Source of the DNA: a virus
Reading direction: 5' to 3' (one strand)
DNA: 64,000 bases
Virus record (IMG/VR): IMGVR_UViG_3300013102_000002
Span: 62,001-126,000 of that record
Under the pieces are notes generated by a model. That model did not search any database. It saw only the letters and a list, made by a program, of their open reading frames with translations, and had not been told where the DNA came from. The position numbers were made by a program, and so were the translations under genes. Below, piece by piece: positions 62,840-64,000 of this stretch. Within the stretch, counting starts at the first letter, position 1, and each line of letters opens with the position of its first letter.

Positions 62840-62932
62840 ATAGATTTTAGAGGGGGATACACCAACTGTTGAATCTTTAGCGATGGACTATATGTTCTAT
62901 TCACAATATTTGAGAGAGGATGAGTGATAATA

Positions 62933-63061
62933 ATGCCATATATGCCAGATTTACACTATTGCTGTGTATGCAAAGAATATCTGGGGCCAGATAATGGTGA
63001 TGGTATTTGTTTGGATTGTGATACTGAAGAAGAAATCAATATCGAGGAGGAAACTAATTGA
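62933..63061 (+). CDS. Tiny zinc-ribbon protein (42 aa)
   Basis: ATG at 62933; GAGAGGATGAG upstream. CCVCKE (about 9-12) and CLDC (about 26-29) form a zinc ribbon; acidic tail. Its stop overlaps the next TTG start. Confidence 0.58.
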   Translation: MPYMPDLHYCCVCKEYLGPDNGDGICLDCDTEEEINIEEETN

Positions 63062-63420
63062 CACTAACAAAAGAGGTGGTCCTAGCTCAAGTCCCAGGTA
63101 GAACACTTGATATAATGGTTGCCGAAGAAGTTATGGGATTCAGATATAAATATGTTGAGCGTTATAACGTGTTCATGTGGGTTAAATCGGAAACCGAATG
63201 TACTTCGTGGTTTCCAGCATCAACCGACATAGCTGTAGCATGGGAAGTTGTGGAGAAGATGAGAGAAATGGGCGTATATCTTAATATTCACGCCGATAAA
63301 GACACTTACTACGTTCTTGGATTAGTAAGTTCTGAATCTGCTCCGGAAGCAATTTGTAAGGCTGCTTTAATCGCAATCATATATATGAAAAATGATGCTA
63401 ATAATCGACAACCTGTATGA
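63058..63420 (+). CDS. Phage ABA-sandwich-domain protein
   Basis: 120 residues; TTG at 63058 with GAGGAGG 8 nt upstream. The motif PGRTLDIMVAEEVMGF, then WFPASTDIAVAWEVVEKM and APEAICKAALIAI matches the Phage_ABA_S family, small phage proteins of unknown function usually placed in early regions. Confidence 0.8.
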   Translation: MTLTKEVVLAQVPGRTLDIMVAEEVMGFRYKYVERYNVFMWVKSETECTSWFPASTDIAVAWEVVEKMREMGVYLNIHADKDTYYVLGLVSSESAPEAICKAALIAIIYMKNDANNRQPV

Positions 63421-63423
63421 CAT

Positions 63424-63633
63424 TTATTCATACCAATCATTAAAGTCGTCTCTATAAAAAATTGGAGGGATGAAGCGAGTACTCCAACCACATTTTTCAC
63501 ATTTTAAAATAACTTCATTATTAACCATCATAGGTACTATCTTTCCGTGTACATAGACTGAACTACATCTCATCATTCTGTCATCATTTTTTTGGAATAT
63601 GTTTATTCTGTCAATTAAGATTTGGTTGTCCAT
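63424..63633 (-). CDS. Small zinc-binding protein, minus strand
   Basis: 69 residues; start ATG at 63633, 11 nt after GGAGG on the minus strand (a TTG at 63651 is in frame too). CEKCGW near residue 51 is half of a zinc site. It converges on the gene at 63058. An AATACAT motif lies in its leader as in the + strand genes. Confidence 0.65.
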   Translation of the reverse strand: MDNQILIDRINIFQKNDDRMMRCSSVYVHGKIVPMMVNNEVILKCEKCGWSTRFIPPIFYRDDFNDWYE

Positions 63634-63740
63634 AATACATCTTTCCTCCAAACGATCAAATTAATTAACTACATACAATTCTACACAAGAAAAAAATAAA
63701 TGCAAATTCTAAGATTGGGAAATTGTAGGAGGAATAAATC

Positions 63741-64000
63741 ATAAAAATACTTGAATGTTCATCCAAAGGAGATAAGCGTTTTTCTGCATTTTACGCTAAA
63801 GTTAAAGCATGGGGAAGATATGACAGTATAGAAAACCATTATCAACTCGCTAAACGATTTGGAGATTATAAACCTACATCATGGAAAGATGCCAAGGGAA
63901 AGCAACCAACGCATATTGAGTTGAATGGAAAGCAGTATGAATTACGCTTTCTGTCTCAATGGTATCAAATGCTATGGGTAAATTACCTGGATAACAATCC
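63741..64000 (+). CDS. Conserved phage protein, apparent ATA start, cut by window edge
   Basis: Open frame to the right edge (86 codons). GGAGG (63728-63732) is 8 nt before an ATA codon at 63741; a stop lies just upstream and no ATG, GTG or TTG precedes the conserved part KILECSSKGDKRFSAFYAKV. The segment SIENHYQLAKRFGDY then PTHIELNGKQYELRFLSQWYQMLWVNYL resembles a conserved hypothetical protein of Gram-positive phages. This is the second gene here with GGAGG, 8 nt and ATA. Confidence 0.7.
   Translation, partial: MKILECSSKGDKRFSAFYAKVKAWGRYDSIENHYQLAKRFGDYKPTSWKDAKGKQPTHIELNGKQYELRFLSQWYQMLWVNYLDNN

Noticed and set aside
62869-62925. Short frame ending YLREDE before the 62933 gene
   Set aside because: Only 14-15 codons without ribosome binding site; it resembles the end of the 61831 product and may be a remnant, but is too short to call.
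1-64000. CRISPR array
   Set aside because: No regularly spaced direct repeats with unique spacers were seen; the repeated AT boxes are dispersed promoters.

Overview
The window is low-GC DNA with strong GGAGG ribosome binding sites, frequent TTG/GTG starts and sigma-A-like promoters, so it comes from a Bacillota (probably Bacillales) host. It carries a tyrosine recombinase, a RecD-like helicase, a Gp157/Sak4-type recombination set, SSB-like proteins and about 90 tiny densely packed ORFs. It has no ribosomal, metabolic or virion structural genes. I read it as the early and lysis-lysogeny part of a large temperate phage (SPbeta-like in logic) or a related phage-plasmid. Almost everything is on the + strand.

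Layout. 0-1 kb: two minus-strand genes and a divergent promoter. 1.0-5.3 kb: recombinase, RecD-like helicase and a protein with a paralogue at 11.2 kb. 5.3-7.0 kb: 1.7 kb without genes, purine-rich then pyrimidine-rich on the + strand (possible origin or control region). 7-22 kb: C-rich early genes, including polyvalent-type proteins, a J-domain protein, a HELGH metalloprotein and a 1013-residue methyltransferase-helicase fusion, plus a structured non-coding RNA candidate near 12.5 kb. 22-34.7 kb: small hypothetical genes, two DUF262 proteins, an XRE regulator and isolated integrase core-binding domains. 34.7-44.1 kb: a decision module with a solo MazF, a divergently transcribed XRE repressor, a DGQHR protein, an integrase-fold MrpR-like protein without catalytic residues, and a complete peptide quorum-sensing cassette (membrane receptor-like protein, AgrB, AgrD, LytTR regulator). 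44-56 kb: tRNA(CAU), two SSB-like proteins, Sak4-like ATPase, 3D-domain protein, guanylate-kinase-like protein and Gp157. 56.8-58.1 kb: a solo TnpB element. 58-64 kb: more small genes, a macro-domain protein and a phage ABA-sandwich protein.

How the parts may work together (inference). More than twenty promoters share an extended AT-rich box, TTTAATnAATAAATATAT, fused to the -35 element. This fits a regulon controlled by one element-encoded DNA-binding protein, with the MrpR-like protein as the best candidate. Two LexA-like boxes with a shared 26-nt neighbour sequence, in opposite orientation, flank the decision module and could feed DNA damage into it. The Agr-like cassette directly follows the MrpR-like gene, so peptide signalling may be a second input, comparable in role to arbitrium in SPbeta-group phages but built from unrelated parts. 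The cassette is stripped: the receptor-like protein has no kinase, the LytTR protein has no receiver domain, and the predicted peptide ring closes through serine instead of cysteine. No searches could be run; family calls rest on motifs read by eye.
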